Source: an uncultured Pelagibacteraceae bacterium (GTDB lineage Bacteria; Pseudomonadota; Alphaproteobacteria; Pelagibacterales; Pelagibacteraceae). From it: 64,000 nucleotides of DNA. Positions 63,129-64,000 of this stretch are shown here, one piece after another. Location of the stretch: contig CACGAM010000001.1 of NCBI GenBank assembly GCA_902571055.1, positions 62,001 to 126,000 of the forward strand, given 5' to 3'. The position numbers and the translations under genes were made by a program. Under the pieces are notes generated by a model. It was not told where the DNA came from. It saw nothing but the letters and a program-made list of their open reading frames with translations, and did no database searches. Each line of letters opens with the position of its first letter. Within the stretch, counting starts at the first letter, position 1.

Positions 63129-64000
63129 CTAACTATTTTTTTTTGATCTTTCTCTAAATAGTAGTTGAGTTAAAGAATCCACCATAGCATCAGATGCTTT
63201 AAAGATTTCACTTGATTTATATTCATTAGACAGGTTTTTCTCTGGATTTGTTTTGTCTTCAATTACGATACCTTCATCAGGTGCATTATCTTTAATATAA
63301 ATAAGTATTAGCCAATCTTCATCACTTGACTCGTCCCATTTAATAAAAATCTCTCCTGTTTCAAATCTTCGATCTATACATCTAAAAATTGACATATGCC
63401 TTGTTATATGTCGTTTATTTAATTGAAAAACTAAACTAGAAGCACTTCTATAAAAACTTTCTAAAGACAGCTCTATCTTTTGTCTTTCAAGAGAGTATTC
63501 TCTTTCTTTTCTTAAAAGAGTTTCTCTATCATCTGTCTCAGATGTTTTAACACCTAATGCCTCTACCCTCTCTCTTATTTTTTGATCTCTAATTAATCTG
63601 TATTTTTCCTTAAGTTTTTCTATTCTTTCCTGGACACCTGAATAATCTTCTCTTTGTTCTTTTAAAGATGTTTTTTCGAGTTTCTCAAGTTCCTTGATTT
63701 CTCTTATTCTAAATCTTTCAATTTGTTTTTCTAATTTAATTTCTTGTAAAAATCTTTTTTGTTTTTCAGCTTGTTCTTTTCTTAGTAAAGCCTGCTCTTT
63801 TCTCAAAAATAATTTTATATCTTTAGCCCGCTCCCTCTCTAATTTCTCTTCATCTTTTAATTGTTTTTCTTTTTCTTTTAAAATTTTTTCCTCAATTTCT
63901 TTTTTTTCAATTTCAATTCTCTCTTTTTCCTCTCTCTCTTTTTCAATTTTTTCGATTTTAATTCTTCTGTTTTCATCAGCTTTTAAAGTTTTATATTCAA
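63129..64000 (-). CDS. Coiled-coil protein, 5' end outside the window
   Basis: At least 290 residues visible; no stop occurs up to the window edge, and the TTG at 63806 is only an internal codon. The N-terminal visible part is Glu/Lys-rich helix (for example KEKQLKDEEKLERERAKDIKL), a long coiled coil up to about 110 residues before the end. The C-terminal 130 residues are globular: YRSASSLVFQLNKRHITRHMSIFRCIDRRFETGEIFIKWDESSDEDWLILIYIKD and FKASDAMVDSLTQLLFRER. Not recognised. Its stop is 1 bp from the convergent regulator gene. A role in cell-envelope or chromosome organisation is possible but not shown. Confidence 0.7.
   Translation of the reverse strand, partial: EYKTLKADENRRIKIEKIEKEREEKERIEIEKKEIEEKILKEKEKQLKDEEKLERERAKDIKLFLRKEQALLRKEQAEKQKRFLQEIKLEKQIERFRIREIKELEKLEKTSLKEQREDYSGVQERIEKLKEKYRLIRDQKIRERVEALGVKTSETDDRETLLRKEREYSLERQKIELSLESFYRSASSLVFQLNKRHITRHMSIFRCIDRRFETGEIFIKWDESSDEDWLILIYIKDNAPDEGIVIEDKTNPEKNLSNEYKSSEIFKASDAMVDSLTQLLFRERSKKNS

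Overview
The window is a very AT-rich, extremely compact bacterial chromosome segment, almost certainly from a SAR11-type marine alphaproteobacterium (Pelagibacterales). This is inferred from gene content and style: a CcrM methyltransferase, a split F0 operon with b and b' subunits, alphaproteobacterial families (DUF721 next to Smc, DUF2093, DUF3035, TIGR01459, an ScfR-like regulator), a carotenoid-to-retinal pathway, Lys/Ile/Asn-rich proteins, and many 1-14 bp gene overlaps. I see no insertion sequence, prophage, CRISPR array or rRNA. No gene-free stretch exceeds 300 bases once small genes are counted.

Layout. 1-7.1 kb: hemF tail, greA, then a leftward run (TPR lipoprotein-like or secreted protein, ispE, tRNA-Gln, cca), then udg, rnhB and ccrM. 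7.1-12.7 kb: a flavin monooxygenase and mutY leftward; DUF721, a DsbA-like protein and a short Smc rightward. 12.7-19.5 kb: the F0 ATP synthase operon, a terminator, then crtI-crtB-crtY-blh, which make retinal from phytoene precursors, running directly into ispH. 19.5-23.7 kb: ispH, thrB and rnhA rightward; peroxiredoxin and thrC leftward. 23.7-30.3 kb: an aa3-type cytochrome c oxidase locus (coxB, coxA, coxC, subunit IV, a small membrane protein, ctaB) plus a second subunit-III-like gene and a SCO copper chaperone. 31.6-36.6 kb: an accessory cell-surface sugar module (RfbH/ColD-like dehydratase, GT2, RfbG-like dehydratase, RfbF cytidylyltransferase, multi-TM protein). 36.7-40.2 kb: DoxX, pirin, quinone oxidoreductase, DUF2721 and ubiA. 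40.2-45 kb: lipid A export and assembly (msbA, waaA, lpxK, lpxL-like). 45-53.5 kb: DUF2093, purD, rsmD, then leftward pgi, a DUF3035 lipoprotein, lspA, ileS, ribF and a HAD phosphatase. 53.5-57.6 kb: groES, groEL, typA. 57.6-64 kb: a YczE-like membrane protein, a secreted protein, a DjlA-like protein, isocitrate lyase with a 54-residue small protein and a divergent ScfR-like regulator, and a coiled-coil protein cut by the window edge.

How the genes connect. The retinal genes imply a rhodopsin elsewhere in the genome; ispE and ispH feed the same isoprenoid supply, and the F0 genes sit just upstream. The aceA region looks like a self-contained control unit: regulator, repeated TTTACAAA-type sites with a long perfect palindrome, small protein and isocitrate lyase. 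The strongest second-look items are: a 43-nt tandem duplication that shifts the reading frame at the end of ileS; a tRNA-Gln gene ending 3 nt before the start codon of the CCA-adding enzyme; an RfbH/ColD-like PLP enzyme with His for Lys and no visible Fe-S ligands; a family-4 uracil-DNA glycosylase without its Fe-S cysteines; an Smc without a visible hinge; and the aceA/scfR operator array.
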